Shown here piece after piece: positions 10,330 through 24,108 of a stretch of DNA of 64,000 nt (the first letter of the stretch is position 1; every line of letters starts with the position of its first letter). Below the pieces are notes generated by a model. That model saw nothing but the letters and a program-made list of their open reading frames with translations. It ran no database searches and was not told the origin of the DNA. The translations under genes and the position numbers were made by a program. Location: positions 310,001-374,000 of the forward strand of contig JAMPIV010012257.1 of the NCBI GenBank assembly GCA_024509875.1. Reading direction: 5' to 3'. Source of the DNA: Oreohelix idahoensis (Eukaryota; Mollusca; Gastropoda; Stylommatophora; Oreohelicidae).

Positions 10330-10690
10330 TTACATAAAAATGAAAAGACTACCCTAGACAGCTAAAACAAATAATAAGGATGTCCTAAAAGAGGTCATTG
10401 TGCAAAAGAAACTTATTACCCATGATAGAAGGAAGCGATCCTCTTTTTTAAGGCATGTCATGAGAAGAGGAACGCTGAAATATATCGTAACAACAACAAC
10501 AACAATAAAAAAAAAAGATTGAAGAAAAAAAAACGAGATAGATAAGAGAAAGAGAGAACTATTGAAAATTGAGAGTCATGGTGTGGAAAGAAGTCAGTGA
10601 CATAATGAACAGTATTGTAAACAGACGTTGCGCAGACACATGATCCCCTACGCCACCAGGCATGGTACTCCAATAAAACGAAAACAACGA
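10330..10690 (+). pseudogene. LINE reverse transcriptase C-terminal remnant and 3' tail
   Basis: Frame-shifted pieces read like the end of an RTE-type LINE ORF. Near 10440-10480 is FLRHVMRRGTL, which corresponds to the conserved LxFGHVMRR motif. Near 10640-10680 is a terminal YATRHGT-like segment that recurs at 13826-13856. An AAC/A-rich stretch and poly-A runs separate the pieces. No intact domain remains. Confidence 0.5.
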
Positions 10691-12173
10691 TGTTCTTTAT
10701 GTGATGGGCCGGGAAGACACCCCTGAGGCCCCACCCCCACTTCAGTTCAAGGCATGTTTGTCGCCCATATATTTTCGGTCGGCCCACGTGACTGTCAGAT
10801 CACGTGACGGCGCGAGCCTGGGTTGTGAAAAATCTGAAGTAGAAGATTGATGAAAATGCCATAATAATGCATTTAAATTAAGTTGTGGTGTAGAATTGTG
10901 TTATATTAAATAGCTGTAGGTTTTATTTGTGTTTTCGCTATTCCTAAGCGATAATCGCGTGTGATATTTAAGTAGTCAAGATTAATACGCCTAGCGCAGT
11001 AAAGTGAGTGATTAGCCTAGTGCCTATAAAAAGAGATAGCGAGCTACCAGCGGACCTTTTCCTAGTATCAGCCGCCAGAGAGAACAGACGACAGAGCCAA
11101 ACTGTAAATGCATTGAGCACGTGAGTTAATTTAAATTAGAATTAATTTTATATAATTCTAGAATTATATTCAGCACGAGTCTGTTTTAATGTTTAGTGAA
11201 ATAGACAGATGTGTTTCCAAAGGAAATGTCTTTTTAGGACATTATGATTTAGTCTTGAAGAATGATAGATGAGTGAAAATAATGTTTGATAGGTTTTATT
11301 AGGCACGCAAAGCCTAAATCCAGATGTGAGAATTTAGTATCAAGTATTTCATCCATCAGACCGGGCAAATTTAGTAGGAGAGTGTTTTATACATGAAACT
11401 GGACAGAAATGTTATCAGAAAGGCAGATATAGTATGAAGCTATTTCACGGGAATGTAGATAAGATTAACAATAGCAAGATTGTAGCCACGTGGCGAGGAC
11501 TGTATAAAAAACGGCGAATAACACGCCCCGCGTGGTAAACCTATAATGTTACGCCATGTGACACGTTGTGTATTTAGTTCCAGTTTGGTTTAAGTCGAGA
11601 ATAATTATATTTTATTTTTCTAATGTAAGAGTAATTGAGTGTATTTCACGTTTATTGATAATTCTACTGTATATTTAATGGGTTACTGTGAGGTGAGAAT
11701 ATGTATTTAGATTTCTGGAGAGCGCGAGGCCACTCCTTTGTTGAGACATGTGTTTCTCTGGTTGCTCCCGGCGGAGCATGGAAACACCAATGTGGCTGGT
11801 GTCTATCACAAGCCGACAAGAAGCATTTTTATGCTATGGCAGTGATTTGTTTCGGTAACGATGTGTTTCGTGTGATGAGATTCTCAGTCGCACCAGTCGT
11901 CACATACGACATGCTTCAGAATGCAGTAACGAATATTGAGATAGATCAGTTACGAGGTAGTAGCTTATTCTCATTACTGAGAGTATTTGTTGTACATACA
12001 GTTGAATATTATTCTATGTCCATTTTATGATTATTTAATTATGGTTATGTGAGGAATGGTTGTGAGAGCACGTGGGCTCACTTCAAGGTATATATTTCTC
12101 TTCTCCGCTCCTGAGGGAGCATGGGGCCAACAGTGTGGTTTGCCTCCATATTAAGTATTCATATGCTAGGGCA

Positions 12174-12516
12174 GTAGTGTTTCGGTAGCAATCTGTGTTA
12201 CATGGTGAGATTGCCAGCCCCACGCACAACACCTTACTAGTCTCATTGGACGACATGCATGAGTGTGTGTGTGTGTGATAGCTGAGTGTGTGCTCTTGCA
12301 GTAGTGGTTTCTGTAGCAATCTGTGTTACATGGTGAGATTGCCAGCCCCACGCACAACACCTTACTAGTCTCATTGGACGACATGCATGAGTGTGTGTGT
12401 GTGTGTGATAGCTGAGTGTGTGCTCTTGCAGTAGTGGTTTCTGTAGCAACCTGTTACATGGTGAGATTGCCAGCCCCACGCACAACACCTTACTAGTCGC
12501 ATTGGATGACACACAT

Positions 12517-12576
<60 letters not shown>

Positions 12577-12597
12577 TAGTTGAGTGTGTCAGGTGGC
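12174..12597. repeat. About 130-bp tandem repeat with embedded GT microsatellites
   Basis: Three units start at 12174, 12301 and 12431. Each carries a GTTACATGGTGAGATTGCC block, GCACAACACCTTACTAGTC, a GT run and GAGTGTGT. The GT run grows from about 12 bp in the first unit to more than 50 bp in the third (12518-12574). A more diverged relative of the unit lies at about 11740-11920 and another near 1850. Confidence 0.9.
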
Positions 12598-12715
12598 GGC
12601 GTAGGACAGTTTGACAGGTGGGAGCGTGGTGTTTCTCATTCAGTATTATATTATGATTTTAACTATTCTGTGCTTTGTTTGCTTCTTCAGATTAGCATCG
12701 GGCACTGTTGGGTGT

Positions 12716-12752
12716 TTTGTTTTGTTTTGTTTTGTTTTGTTTGTTTGGTTTG
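12716..12752. repeat. (TTTTG)n microsatellite
   Basis: Perfect TTTTG repeats span this stretch and degrade to TTTG at the right side. Confidence 0.9.
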
Positions 12753-12967
12753 GTGTTATGTTCGCTAGTTTATTTGTTTAATGTTTGCTTTGTCACTGAA
12801 TGGGCTGTAAAAATAAATATAGCCCCTGCCTCTAGAATCAAGAGTTTTATTGTTGTTCGGGTCGGTGCGAGTGTGACAAGAGAGTGATATCACAATCACA
12901 ATATAATCATCATCATTATCTCGCCCACCCTACCACATTTAAATTTGTTTTACGGCACGAAATCGCA

Positions 12968-13108
12968 TAACAATGTGAAGTTACACAGCAGTGTGAAGTC
13001 ACATAACAGTGTGAAGTCACATAACCGTGTGAAGTCACATAACATTGTGAAGTCACATAACAGTGTGAAGTCACATAACAATGTGAAGCCACATAACAGT
13101 GTGAAGTC
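12968..13108. repeat. 18-bp tandem repeat, about 8 copies
   Basis: The unit GTGAAGTCACATAACAGT recurs every 18 bp with a few substitutions. Because 18 is a multiple of three, both strands show open frames with six-residue repeats (for example SVKSHN). No start context or conserved flank supports a gene. There are no spacers, so it is not a CRISPR array. Confidence 0.92.
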
Positions 13109-13759
13109 ACCTACGTCGTCTATTCTCCTAGCACATTTTAGGACACAAACTTTGATATCCCTAACACACCTCCAATTTTTGTAAAGTCTTCTAGCACACC
13201 CACACAAAGCATCTTTTCACACATCCTGGTCGCTCCTTATGATGTGACTGTAGTAACGGGGAACTAACATCAAATGTAACTGAATTGTAATTTGAATATA
13301 CTCTGCTGGTTTAAAAAAGAAACTTTAAACCTCCTGGCTTTATCAGTTCCGATCTGCCCTTTGAATTCGTGACACTTTGTCTTCACGACGCGATTCGTTT
13401 TGCCGCAACAATGTTACGTTCGTTAAGATTGATACATTGCTCTTACAAATAATATGCATGTCTATATTTTTTCTGTTTCCACTTTTTTTTCCTATGGAAA
13501 ATTTCACTGCATTGAATACATGGTAATCACGTCCAGGTTTTTATTCTTTGTTGAAGAATTTGGAATAATCCTGTACGAAAATGGCTTTTCATCTGATCCA
13601 CGGAACTAGGAGTATACGCTGATAATCACTAGGGCAGAGCAACGGCCACAGACGAGGTTTATTTTCGATCGTGTTAGATGTCGTACTTAACTCTCTGATT
13701 ATGATAAGACTATCACTATGTAGTGGGAATGGGTATAAACGGAAGGTACTGGGCAGTTT
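13109..13759. other. No gene or element recognised
   Basis: Only short, unsupported open frames are present. Confidence 0.5.
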
Positions 13760-13875
13760 GACATCATCGCATGGAAAGAATCTAAGATACTCAGTACTGG
13801 AAACAGGAAGTCGTGGAGAGACATGATCACATATGCACCAGGCATGGTACTTGAAGAAGGAGAAGAAGAAGAATG
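13760..13875 (+). pseudogene. 3' end of a LINE with GAA-rich tail
   Basis: A GGAGAGACATGATCACATATG segment followed by CACCAGGCATGGTACTTGAAG parallels the sequence at about 10634-10675. It is followed by a (GAA)n run to 13875, a typical LINE 3' tail. Only the last 100 bp or so of the element is present. Confidence 0.5.
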
Positions 13876-14204
13876 GTATAAACGAGTTATAAGTGTTAGA
13901 TTAGAAGGACAGTACAGTAACATATGAGATATACTGTTTAAATACTGTATAAATATCAATTGTTTTTTAATGCTAATAACACTGTTTTGTTGTTTCTGCT
14001 TTAACGTACCAGGCGAGACTGCAGCAATGATCGGATCAGACCCGTTAGCTCCACATTGCTGACTATTGCTCAAGTTTTAACTCCGTCTGTTTATTCACAG
14101 ATACAATACCGTAGAAGTCCTTTGCTGATGTTTTCATGCGGTTGGTTCTGATCTCCGCACACAGTCAGATAGACAGACAGACACAAAGACAGACAGGCAT
14201 ACAT

Positions 14205-14440
14205 GAATCTTTATTCTCCAGAAAATACAGACATGTACTGATATGACATAATAAATACAACATACCAAACATGAGAATCATTAGAATTCACGATAGCGTG
14301 GAATGCATCTCATGTTCATACATACCCTACCCTACAATCAGAATCTTTATTCTCCAGACAATACATTGATATGTACTGACACGATATAATAAAATACAAC
14401 ATGGCATATAGGAGAATCATTAAAATTTACATAAAGTAAA
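14205..14440. repeat. Two direct copies of an about 90-bp repeat, 136 bp apart
   Basis: GAATCTTTATTCTCCAGA begins at 14205 and again at 14341. Each copy continues with ACATGTACTGATATGACAT-like and AATACAACAT blocks and ends with GAGAATCATTA. The reverse complement, ending in GGAGAATAAAGATTC, looks like the 3' end of a LINE tail. A local duplication or two insertions would both fit. Confidence 0.75.
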
Positions 14441-14976
14441 TTTACATAAATTCATACAGCGTTAATGAGGGCTGTTACCACATACATACATACATGGCAC
14501 AACATTGCTGTCGCGAATTTCAAGCCAGGTCCAGAAATCAAGCGCCTTGCGTTAAATGCATTACAAGCGGATCACATGAGGTCATCTACCCCATCCTCAA
14601 CAAGCTTAGCAACAAAAACATTATCTGACTCAAGTCAGCAAATGGGATAAAAAAAATGCCCTCTAACAAGAAGGATTGTGACGCAAGACAGTGAAGGCTT
14701 GAAAGAAGAGCTAAACTGATGAGTGATCTTCTTGCATCGATGAGAAGAAAACTTGAGATAAACATCGCAGGAAAAGACGAGACATGGAGATGCCCAGGAC
14801 AGGATTTAGAGAGATCTGATTGAAGGATTAAAACTTTGGCCTCTGGCTGGAGGTATTTAAAAAAAATTTATATATATAAATAGCGTACAAAAATGAAATA
14901 TTTAAGAACAGATCGAAAAAAATGTGACAATAAAAAATGGCAAGTTATAAAAAATGGTGACGTGGCGCCCTGATTT
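14441..14976. other. No gene recognised
   Basis: A short frame at 14465-14650 has no recognisable domain. The region is A-rich toward 14860-14950. Confidence 0.5.
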
Positions 14977-15172
14977 GTGTCCTGTGAATAGTGAATGTTT
15001 TATGAATGCATTACTAAGTGTCCTGATTTGTTGTGTCCTGTGAATAGTGGATGTTTTATGAATGCATTACTAAGTGTCCTGATTTGTTGTGTCCTGTGAA
15101 TAGTGGATGTTTTATGAATGCATTACTAAGTGTCCTGATTTGTTGTGTCCTGTGAATAGTGGATGTTTTATA
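14977..15172. repeat. 56-bp tandem repeat, 3.5 copies
   Basis: Units starting GTGTCCTGTGAATAGTG occur at 14977, 15033, 15089 and 15145, exactly 56 bp apart. Copies differ at only one or two bases. Open frames across the array arise from the repeat itself. Confidence 0.95.
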
Positions 15173-15750
15173 ACCATTTTGATTTATTTATTTTCTAATG
15201 TGTTCTTCTTAGCTCTCACTTTCTTTCCTTTCCCTGACGAAGGTCTTGTTACCTCCGACGTTCTGTCTGGGAAGATACATAACAAACTGTGAGTTGGAGA
15301 CATGGTCAGCTCAATGACTGACACAACCCAGATTTGTTGCCTGATACGTTGTTAAAGGTTGCATATGTCGTGCCTAAAAACACGCGGTAATTATCAATCT
15401 GGTGACAGATAAAATGCACGCACTTAAGATAACAAACCGCGATTTCTCGAGCACGAAAGTGATGTAATCGTTTCCGGGCAGATTTGTGGTTGACAATAGT
15501 TACGATAAGTTGTCAATTTGGAAAGATATTATCAGTGTTATATCTATGAAGTGGTGAGTTGTAAACGTGATCAATATTAACGGAAGAGGCAATACTTTAT
15601 ATGGGAGTGACTTTTTAAAATTCACATCTTATGTGTCACGCAGGAATTTTCCATGAGAGGGAAGTGGGGATAGCCTCTACCAAATATGCAAGTTGATTGC
15701 AATGATTTTGCATGTGAGATGTTAAAATACAACATCTCTCATTGGACTTC
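15173..15750. other. No gene or element recognised
   Basis: Low-complexity AT-rich DNA with no supported feature. Confidence 0.5.
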
Positions 15751-15830
15751 GAACGAACGAACGAACTTTATTTTCGAAGGGTTAAGAATTGGGTGCGCAG
15801 GCCCGTCTAACATTCTGCCCTTCCACCCCT
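15751..15830 (-). mobile_element. 3' end of a LINE-like repeat with (GTTC)n tail
   Basis: (GAAC)n is followed by TTTATTTTCGAAGGGTTAAG. The same junction occurs at 60591-60640, where the GAAC run is longer and the text is TTTATTTTCAAAGGGTTGAA. Read on the minus strand, both are a common 3' end followed by a tetranucleotide tail, as RTE-type LINEs have. Only the end of the element is present. Confidence 0.55.
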
Positions 15831-17085
15831 TCTCCTCCTCGTAGCAATGTGGAGGCGTGGGCCGAGTGCTGCTTAAAATCTACACCATTTTAAGATTACG
15901 GCATTGATAATTCAACTCTTCAAGAAGACAGTCAAACAAGCCAGGATAAGGAATACAATCCGGATTCTAATTTAAAGGACTGGACAACGTATTTGAGCAT
16001 CTTCTGGACTTAAACTGTAAGAAAACTCTACCTTTACTAATATGGAAAGCCCGGAATCCTAGAAACCTTAATACGAAGTCATAGTGGGATTCTATTGTAA
16101 AGTAATAGCACAGACCACGTGTAAGAGGCATCTTAACCAAGTTGACGAAACTATTCCTCTGATCTAAAAGTCTGTATCTCCCAATTTGGGTCGGTGGTAC
16201 CAATTGGTGATACTAGTCTGCGGAACAAATGAGTGGTATAAGTGGCCTTCAGTCAAAGCTAGACACCAACATCGGACATGTCTTGAAGACGCTGGACCAT
16301 CTTTGTAATTACCCCACGATACTACGAGGGACGTGTTACAGCCTCCAAACTTGACCAGTGACGAGAGAGAACCAATCTACAAAGAACCAACATCAACTGG
16401 AGCAGACGCCAACAGACACCTTAATGGTAGCTAAATACCCACTTAAAGCTGCCAAGTGAACTTTAAGCAAATTCCCTAAACCAACCAGATCATCATTTGT
16501 GATGTTCCCTTAAGGCTATACCCTTATTTATTTTACACAGTTAACTAATATTTATTATTAATATTGTTATCTGTATAAATACAAATGTGCAGTCAATTTA
16601 ATCATTTTTTGAGAGAACTGCATCCGTATGTCTCAGTCATTTTAAATACACATAAACAAAGCTATTGAAGTAATATTTTACTGATTTAAATCAGTTGGGG
16701 TCTAATCAAACGTGCCAAATTCTCTTCTCCTCATAGAAAGTATGGGAAGATAAAATGTAGATTACAGTCTGGATAAATATGAGCTGTACTACTTGATTTC
16801 TTAAATTCCTATGAGACTCCCTAGAACTGAAGCATCATTCTTCAATTCAAATCTGTGTCAAGAGTAATCTTGAGCGAAAGGTAGATACCTTTGAAGACCT
16901 TCACTGTTGGACCATCACTGTAGCGCAAGGGGAGGAAATACCGTGACAATAGTATGTGACTGCTTCATTCCCATCTCCTTTGTTTTATATAAAGATTACG
17001 TTCCTTATTTTAGAGGTAGGCGGCAATGAATAGGATACACATTGACAACACCTGTATATAGCATTACATATCAGTCCTTGTTCTT
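15831..17085. other. No gene or element recognised
   Basis: About 1.25 kb of AT-rich sequence with short frames only and no supported domain, tRNA-like head or LTR terminus. Confidence 0.5.
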
Positions 17086-17300
17086 GAATCTCCAGGGTAA
17101 GAGAGGCTGAGGGGGATTAAAGAACACATGGAGAAGAGAACTGGAGATAGACGTGAAGGATATGAAGAAGGCACGGAAAGATTTTGAACTGATGACGCGG
17201 GTTGGAAAGACTTGGCGTAAGTTTGTTGGGCCTATGCTCCATGGGCGATGCTGATGAAGTGCCCTATTAATGTGTGTTCCATGTAACAGGTAAAAGTAAT
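17086..17300 (+). pseudogene. Decayed LINE-derived repeat
   Basis: This segment resembles 36570-36770 and the minus strand of 1445-1600. Shared blocks are GAATCTCCAGGGTA/GAATCCCCAAGGTA, AACACATGGAGA/AAACATGGAGA and TATGCTCCATGG. All reading frames are broken. It is a third copy of the same dispersed repeat. Confidence 0.35.
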
Positions 17301-17309
17301 CCCGTGCCA

Positions 17310-17502
17310 TGTACTGATGTAGAGGAGTGGAGGGTTTAGAGCCTTCACTTACTTGGTCCAGCTACGAAAGGTGGGGCGAGCAGCTTCCTTCCTTGCTGCA
17401 TTTTTCCTTCAGAATCAGGTACAGCTGGGGTAGACTGGAGCGTGAAGCCACTGTGTATCTTTGTCGCGACAGACCAGCGCTCTAACCACTGTCAATCGGA
17501 TG
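17310..17502 (-). mobile_element. tRNA-derived SINE, family shared with 56-57 kb
   Basis: On the minus strand it begins with GTGGTTAGAGCGCTGGTC, a tRNA-like A-box region. It continues with CACGCTCCAGTCTACC and CAGCTGTACCTGATTCTG and ends with a CACTCC-rich segment. The copies at 56420-56650 and 57345-57590 show the same order. The B-box segment is missing here, so this copy is probably not transcribable. Confidence 0.65.
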
Positions 17503-18314
17503 CTTGAATTAGTGAAAAAGTCTTGGGGAAAAGTGTCTTCATGGAAAGCTTTTCTAATGTCTGTCTTTTAGCAGAACGCTAATAAAGCATAATGGACAAG
17601 TTTGTGTGAGTCTTTATTAGTGTGTTATAACACACAACAAATGAACGGCACAGTTTGTGTGAAGTCAAGGTTGACACTACGACGCGGTGACGTAATTTGT
17701 GAGAGCTCACTGTTGGTCTTTTTTACACGTACTCACTCTGTGTAAGATTGTTTTATTTTAAATGGACCACTCACACATGATTTGAAAATTAATACTGACA
17801 CGTATTTTAAAAACCGATTCTCGTCCCAATTCTTCGGACATTTGCGTGATGTGTTTACAAGTTAAAACATAACATTTGAGGCCCGCTGGCCGTGGTAACC
17901 CGGAGCAAATAATTTGTCAATCATGTAATTTTGTTTTTTTTAAGCACGTTATCATAGATGAGTTCTATAGAAATTAAGGGGATCTGACACCCAAGAAACA
18001 TAATTGGGCTACCTGAGAAATATTATTGGACTTTGATAAGAAAATCTCATGCAAAAATGATTGCTCGCAATCTATAACTTCAATGACGAAAGCTAAGTGA
18101 AAAGACAAATCTACTTGAATGACCATTATGAATGTTTTATGGACAAATACTCTCAAGGTCTCTCAGGGAGAAAAAAACGCACAGACAAACAAAGAAAACA
18201 CCCAGAAAAACGTGGGGAAATTTCCATTTAGAGAGATCAAACAGAATCTGGATTGTTTTGCGAATGAAACAAAGCGACTCGCACGAAACAAACAAACACG
18301 CAAGGCTAAGGAAT
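17503..18314. other. No gene or element recognised
   Basis: Short frames near 18119-18380 are A-rich and lack recognisable motifs. Confidence 0.5.
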
Positions 18315-18990
18315 CGAAGTCGGAGTTGGGATCGTAGAGTCGGTCGTTTTTTTTTTTTTTTAGAGGAGTCGGGTCGGTAATAAATGTCCGGACTCCGACA
18401 CCGAATTTTAGTCGGAAAAGTTTTGGTCGACTCCGCAACCCTGCAAACACAGACAAATTTGTCACAACGATACACTTCACGAACATCAATCAACAGGAAA
18501 GAGGAAGGATAAGAACCAGGGAACAGAAGTTCTGTACTTCTATTAATAATTTCAGTCAAAGATATAGATAACATATTTATACACTTCATGTGCGTACACA
18601 ATCAGCACTACCTGACTGACACGATTCAGAGATGTAGATCAAGATGTGCCTTTTCCTGACTGACTTTATTCCAAGCTTGTGAAGTCGGCAAATAAAATTT
18701 TCCGACTCCCGACTCCTAAAATTTAAGAAGTCCGACTCCGACTACTGTTTTTCACAAGTCATTCCGACTACTGTTTTTCACAAGTCATATGGCAAACAAT
18801 TTGGAGTTGGAGTCCCAACATTTTTTTTACCGACACCGACTCAACTATAAAAATGACCGACCTCACGACTCCGACTCAACTATAAAAATGACCGACCTCA
18901 CGACTCCGACTCAACTATAAAAATGACCGACCTCACGACTCCGACTCAACTATAAAAATGACCGACGTCACGACTCCCGACTCCAACTAC
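18315..18990. repeat. Composite of GGAGTCGG / CCGACTCC repeat blocks
   Basis: Short GGAGT(C/T)GG or CCGACTCC motifs recur on both strands throughout: about 18318-18375 (plus sense), 18388-18440, 18700-18740, 18800-18835 and the 35-bp array. They are separated by T runs and AT-rich spacers. A further block lies at about 19768-19795. Two blocks end in similar text, CGCAACCCTGC near 18437 and CACAGCCCTGC near 19794. This suggests a mobile repeat whose minus strand starts GCAGGG. I cannot assign a class. Confidence 0.6.
18843..18982. repeat. 35-bp tandem repeat, 4 copies
   Basis: AACTATAAAAATGACCGACC starts every 35 bp from 18843 and is followed by TCACGACTCCGACTC. The last copy has a substitution and an extra C. 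Confidence 0.95.
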
Positions 18991-19116
18991 AGTAGAAAAG
19001 GCAGACACTCGTTCAAACTGCTGAAAGAACCAACAAGGACGTGCACGGTCAGAGAAGAATTAAAGACACCATCGAACAAAAAACTGTAGCGTCTCCGTCT
19101 CGGTGCAGCCTACTTT

Positions 19117-19338
19117 ATGATAGAGGAACCACACTGCCAAGAATGTCAGGAAGAGGATGACATAGACCACTACCTGATCCACTGTAAAAAGTACGAACAA
19201 CAAAGGCTTGAATTAAAAACTTACTATAGAAATCACAATATAGACATGACAGGTGATACGGTTTTAAGTATAGATGCCCCAGGAGAAGCCCAATCAATAC
19301 TTAAAAGATATATACATAAAACAAAGGAAAACATATAA
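19117..19338 (+). pseudogene. C-terminal Cys/His fragment of a LINE ORF2
   Basis: The frame contains CQECQEEDDIDHYLIHCKKY, a C-X2-C-X8-H-X4-C arrangement. It resembles the Cys/His motif near the C-terminus of Jockey, R1 or I-like LINE proteins. About 40 further codons follow and end at a stop. No reverse transcriptase is present upstream, so the copy is severely truncated. Confidence 0.5.
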
Positions 19339-19339
19339 G

Positions 19340-20266
19340 GCTAGTACTTCAGGAAAAACATTCAACCAAATAGAAATTAAGCAACAAGAACTAACAAATC
19401 ATTAACAAAAAACTTACTAACTACTTACAGGAGAAGGAAAGATAACGAGGTATAAAAAAAATAAAAAAGCAACAACTCAAAAAAGAACAAATACAAATAC
19501 AAATTAAAACAAAGTGTAAAGGACAACAGTTATCTATAAACAGTAAAAAAGAGAATATAAAATGGACAAATACTAATATAAATTAAAATCAGCAAATGCA
19601 AAAGACAATAGTTATTTAAAATTGAATACAAAATTAGTAAATAAAATGACACTAAATACCCCAATTATAACCACTTTTCAGGTTGAACAGGGTAGACCAA
19701 GATGGAACGAGAAGAGGCAATAATGGTCAGCTGTTAAGTGCACGTTCTCAATCCATCACCTCTTCAAAACAACAACAACTCCGACTTCACAGCCCTGCTT
19801 TATTCTAAGCCATAGACACAAATCAGTGCTTCTTTGACTGATTTCAAAGGGTGCAATATTTACTTCAAACTAACTGTCTTAATTAAATGTATATAACCAA
19901 CAATTCAAAGATCCCGTCAGCTTGACGGGAAACTACGGAAAAGGCGAGTATTGCGCCGTGAAAGCTATATTGATCACCTTTTAAAAATTTAAACTGCGCA
20001 TGACTTGCAATCTGTTATGTTCATTGTGAATTTTTGGGAAAATACGGACTCGATGCGCTTTGCACCGTGAAAGCTTGATTAAATACCAACCAACGTCCTT
20101 TTCAGGACGAACGAAGAAGAAGATTAAATCCAATTAAAAGAACAGTCATGCCTTTCTATTTTTGTTTTCTCATTGTACATTGACCATTGACTTTAATTTA
20201 TGATACGTTTGACTTAAAAAATCAAATGAAGTTGAAATGGACTGGAAAGATATGAAAGGGCCACGG
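19340..20266. other. AT-rich DNA, no gene recognised
   Basis: The first 350 bp are very A-rich. A GACTCCGACTTC block near 19768-19795 belongs to the composite repeat. The last five bases (20262-20266, CACGG) are the left target duplication of the LTR array. Confidence 0.6.
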
Positions 20267-22785
<2,519 letters not shown>

Positions 22786-22790
22786 TATAT

Positions 22791-22808
22791 TGGGGTCCGG
22801 TCCGGGAT
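22791..22808 (+). promoter_or_regulatory. Primer-binding site, tRNA-Pro-like
   Basis: TGGGGTCCGGTCCGGGAT begins 5 bp after LTR 1. It agrees at 15 of 18 positions with the well-known proline-tRNA primer-binding site of murine leukaemia-type retroviruses. A tRNA annealed here would prime minus-strand DNA synthesis. The same site follows LTR 2 at about 29289. Confidence 0.65.
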
Positions 22809-22989
22809 ATTGAATCCTTTACTAGTATAAATATTGGGGGTAATTCACTTCAGGGAATATAAAAAGTTAAAAGGTATCCTTGGGTGGAATTAAATAAGGT
22901 TGAGCTCTTGGTGCCTGTTTTGTCCATTGGATATATAATTACAGATTATATTGTTTAGTTAGATATTTTATTTAATTACCTGATATAAA

Positions 22990-24108
22990 ATGGCGGACCT
23001 GGCCAAATTTCGATCTGCGGCTGTACAGACTGCAAAAGAGTTGGGATTAGATGGGCAAGTTATGATTACCTATGTCACTACTGAATGTGACAAATTTATT
23101 GAACGCGAAAAAAGAAGATTTGAGGCCGAAAGAAGGTTAGAGGCTGAAAAAGAAATTAAGAGGTTGCAGATTGAGGCTGACAAAGAGGCTAAAGCATTGG
23201 AGGCTGATAGGGAGATTAAGAGGCTCCAAGTAGAAGAACAAAAGGCAGAAAGGGAAGAGAAGAGATTAGCTGCAGAGAGGGAAGCAGAAAAGGAGGAGAA
23301 GAGATTACAAAGGGAACATGAGCTACGACTAAGGGAGTTTGAGTTTCAGGGCCATGCTCCTGAAAATGGTGCCAGTCCCTTTGCCTCTGATGCTACTGCT
23401 ACTCAGGGAGCCTCAACCTCAGCTATGAACTTTCATTTAGATCATTTTGTTGAGAAAGACGATGATATTGAGAGCTATATAAATAGATACGAATTATTAG
23501 CTACCACATATGGGTTAGAGAGAGAAAGGTGCAGCTTAAAGTTATCTCAAGGACTTCGTGGGGCAGCTTATGAAGTTTTTGCCAAAATGCACAGAGATGA
23601 TCAGGAAAATTATGACATGCTAAAGCAGGCTCTTTTGTTAAGATATGAGAAGAACGCAGAATTTTACAGGAAAAAATTTAGGAATGCTAAACTACTGTCA
23701 GGTGAAACCTATCACCAGTTCTCTGCACGGATAGAGACATACTTGGAGAAATGGACTTCTCTGGGGAAAACCCAAGATCTTAAGGAAATGGTCCTTATAG
23801 AACAATTAAGAGAGTCCATGGCTCCAGACCTGAGAAAGTTTCTCATGGAACAAGGTGCAGAGAGGCTGGGTGAGTTGCTAAATGTTGCAGAAAGGTATCA
23901 GGCGGCTCAAGCAGAAGTATCAGGTAATAAAAAGAAACAGGTGGAAAATTTTAGGGCACCACAGAACTTTAATAAATTTGATCCTAGGGATCATAACAAA
24001 GGTAAGCACCAATTTGATAGGCCACGGTATGACAATAAAAATAAAAACCCACAATTCGATGAAAGGAAATATGATGAAAGAAAATCTTACAACCAAGGAA
24101 AAAGGTGA
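22990..24108 (+). CDS. gag: Gag with SCAN-like capsid, array copy 1
   Basis: This 372-residue protein would form the retrotransposon particle. Residues 38-118 are a highly charged Glu/Lys/Arg coiled coil. Residues about 150-200 contain the FVEKDDDIESYINRYE segment, and about 205-305 a SCAN-like capsid region (LLLRYEKNAEFYRKKFRN to LNVAERY). Gags of Gmr1-type elements are known relatives of the vertebrate SCAN domain. The ATG is the first in frame, 205 bp after the LTR. The ORF ends at a TGA immediately before a codon for the first Cys of a C-X2-C-X4-H-X4-C zinc knuckle. The same frame then continues to 24993, so the knuckle would be reached only by readthrough or was cut off by a nonsense change. 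Confidence 0.88.
   Translation: MADLAKFRSAAVQTAKELGLDGQVMITYVTTECDKFIEREKRRFEAERRLEAEKEIKRLQIEADKEAKALEADREIKRLQVEEQKAEREEKRLAAEREAEKEEKRLQREHELRLREFEFQGHAPENGASPFASDATATQGASTSAMNFHLDHFVEKDDDIESYINRYELLATTYGLERERCSLKLSQGLRGAAYEVFAKMHRDDQENYDMLKQALLLRYEKNAEFYRKKFRNAKLLSGETYHQFSARIETYLEKWTSLGKTQDLKEMVLIEQLRESMAPDLRKFLMEQGAERLGELLNVAERYQAAQAEVSGNKKKQVENFRAPQNFNKFDPRDHNKGKHQFDRPRYDNKNKNPQFDERKYDERKSYNQGKR

Larger units (their letters stand above)
10793..12937 (+). mobile_element. Possible long LTR (about 2.1 kb)
   Basis: The segment starts TGTCAGATCACG and ends CCACCCTACCACA, much like the array LTRs, which start TGTCGTGAG and end CACTTTACCACA. A TATAAAAAG box lies at 11025-11033 and AATAAA occurs near 12811. 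Its length is comparable to the 2.4-3.4 kb LTRs elsewhere in the window. No target duplication matches (GTGAC on the left, TTTAA on the right) and no primer-binding site is evident downstream. The call rests on terminal resemblance only. Confidence 0.3.

Noticed and set aside
11701..12030. 109-codon frame considered as a small gene
   Set aside because: No recognised domain, and part of it is the diverged copy of the 130-bp repeat.
12945..13184. Possible repeat protein (SVKSHN repeats) or CRISPR-like array
   Set aside because: The 18-bp units are contiguous without spacers, open in both strands because 18 is a multiple of three, and lie in repeat-rich DNA.
18137..18601. 154-codon minus-strand frame
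   Set aside because: Crosses the composite repeat and a poly-T run, has no recognised motif, and overlaps equally long frames in other phases.
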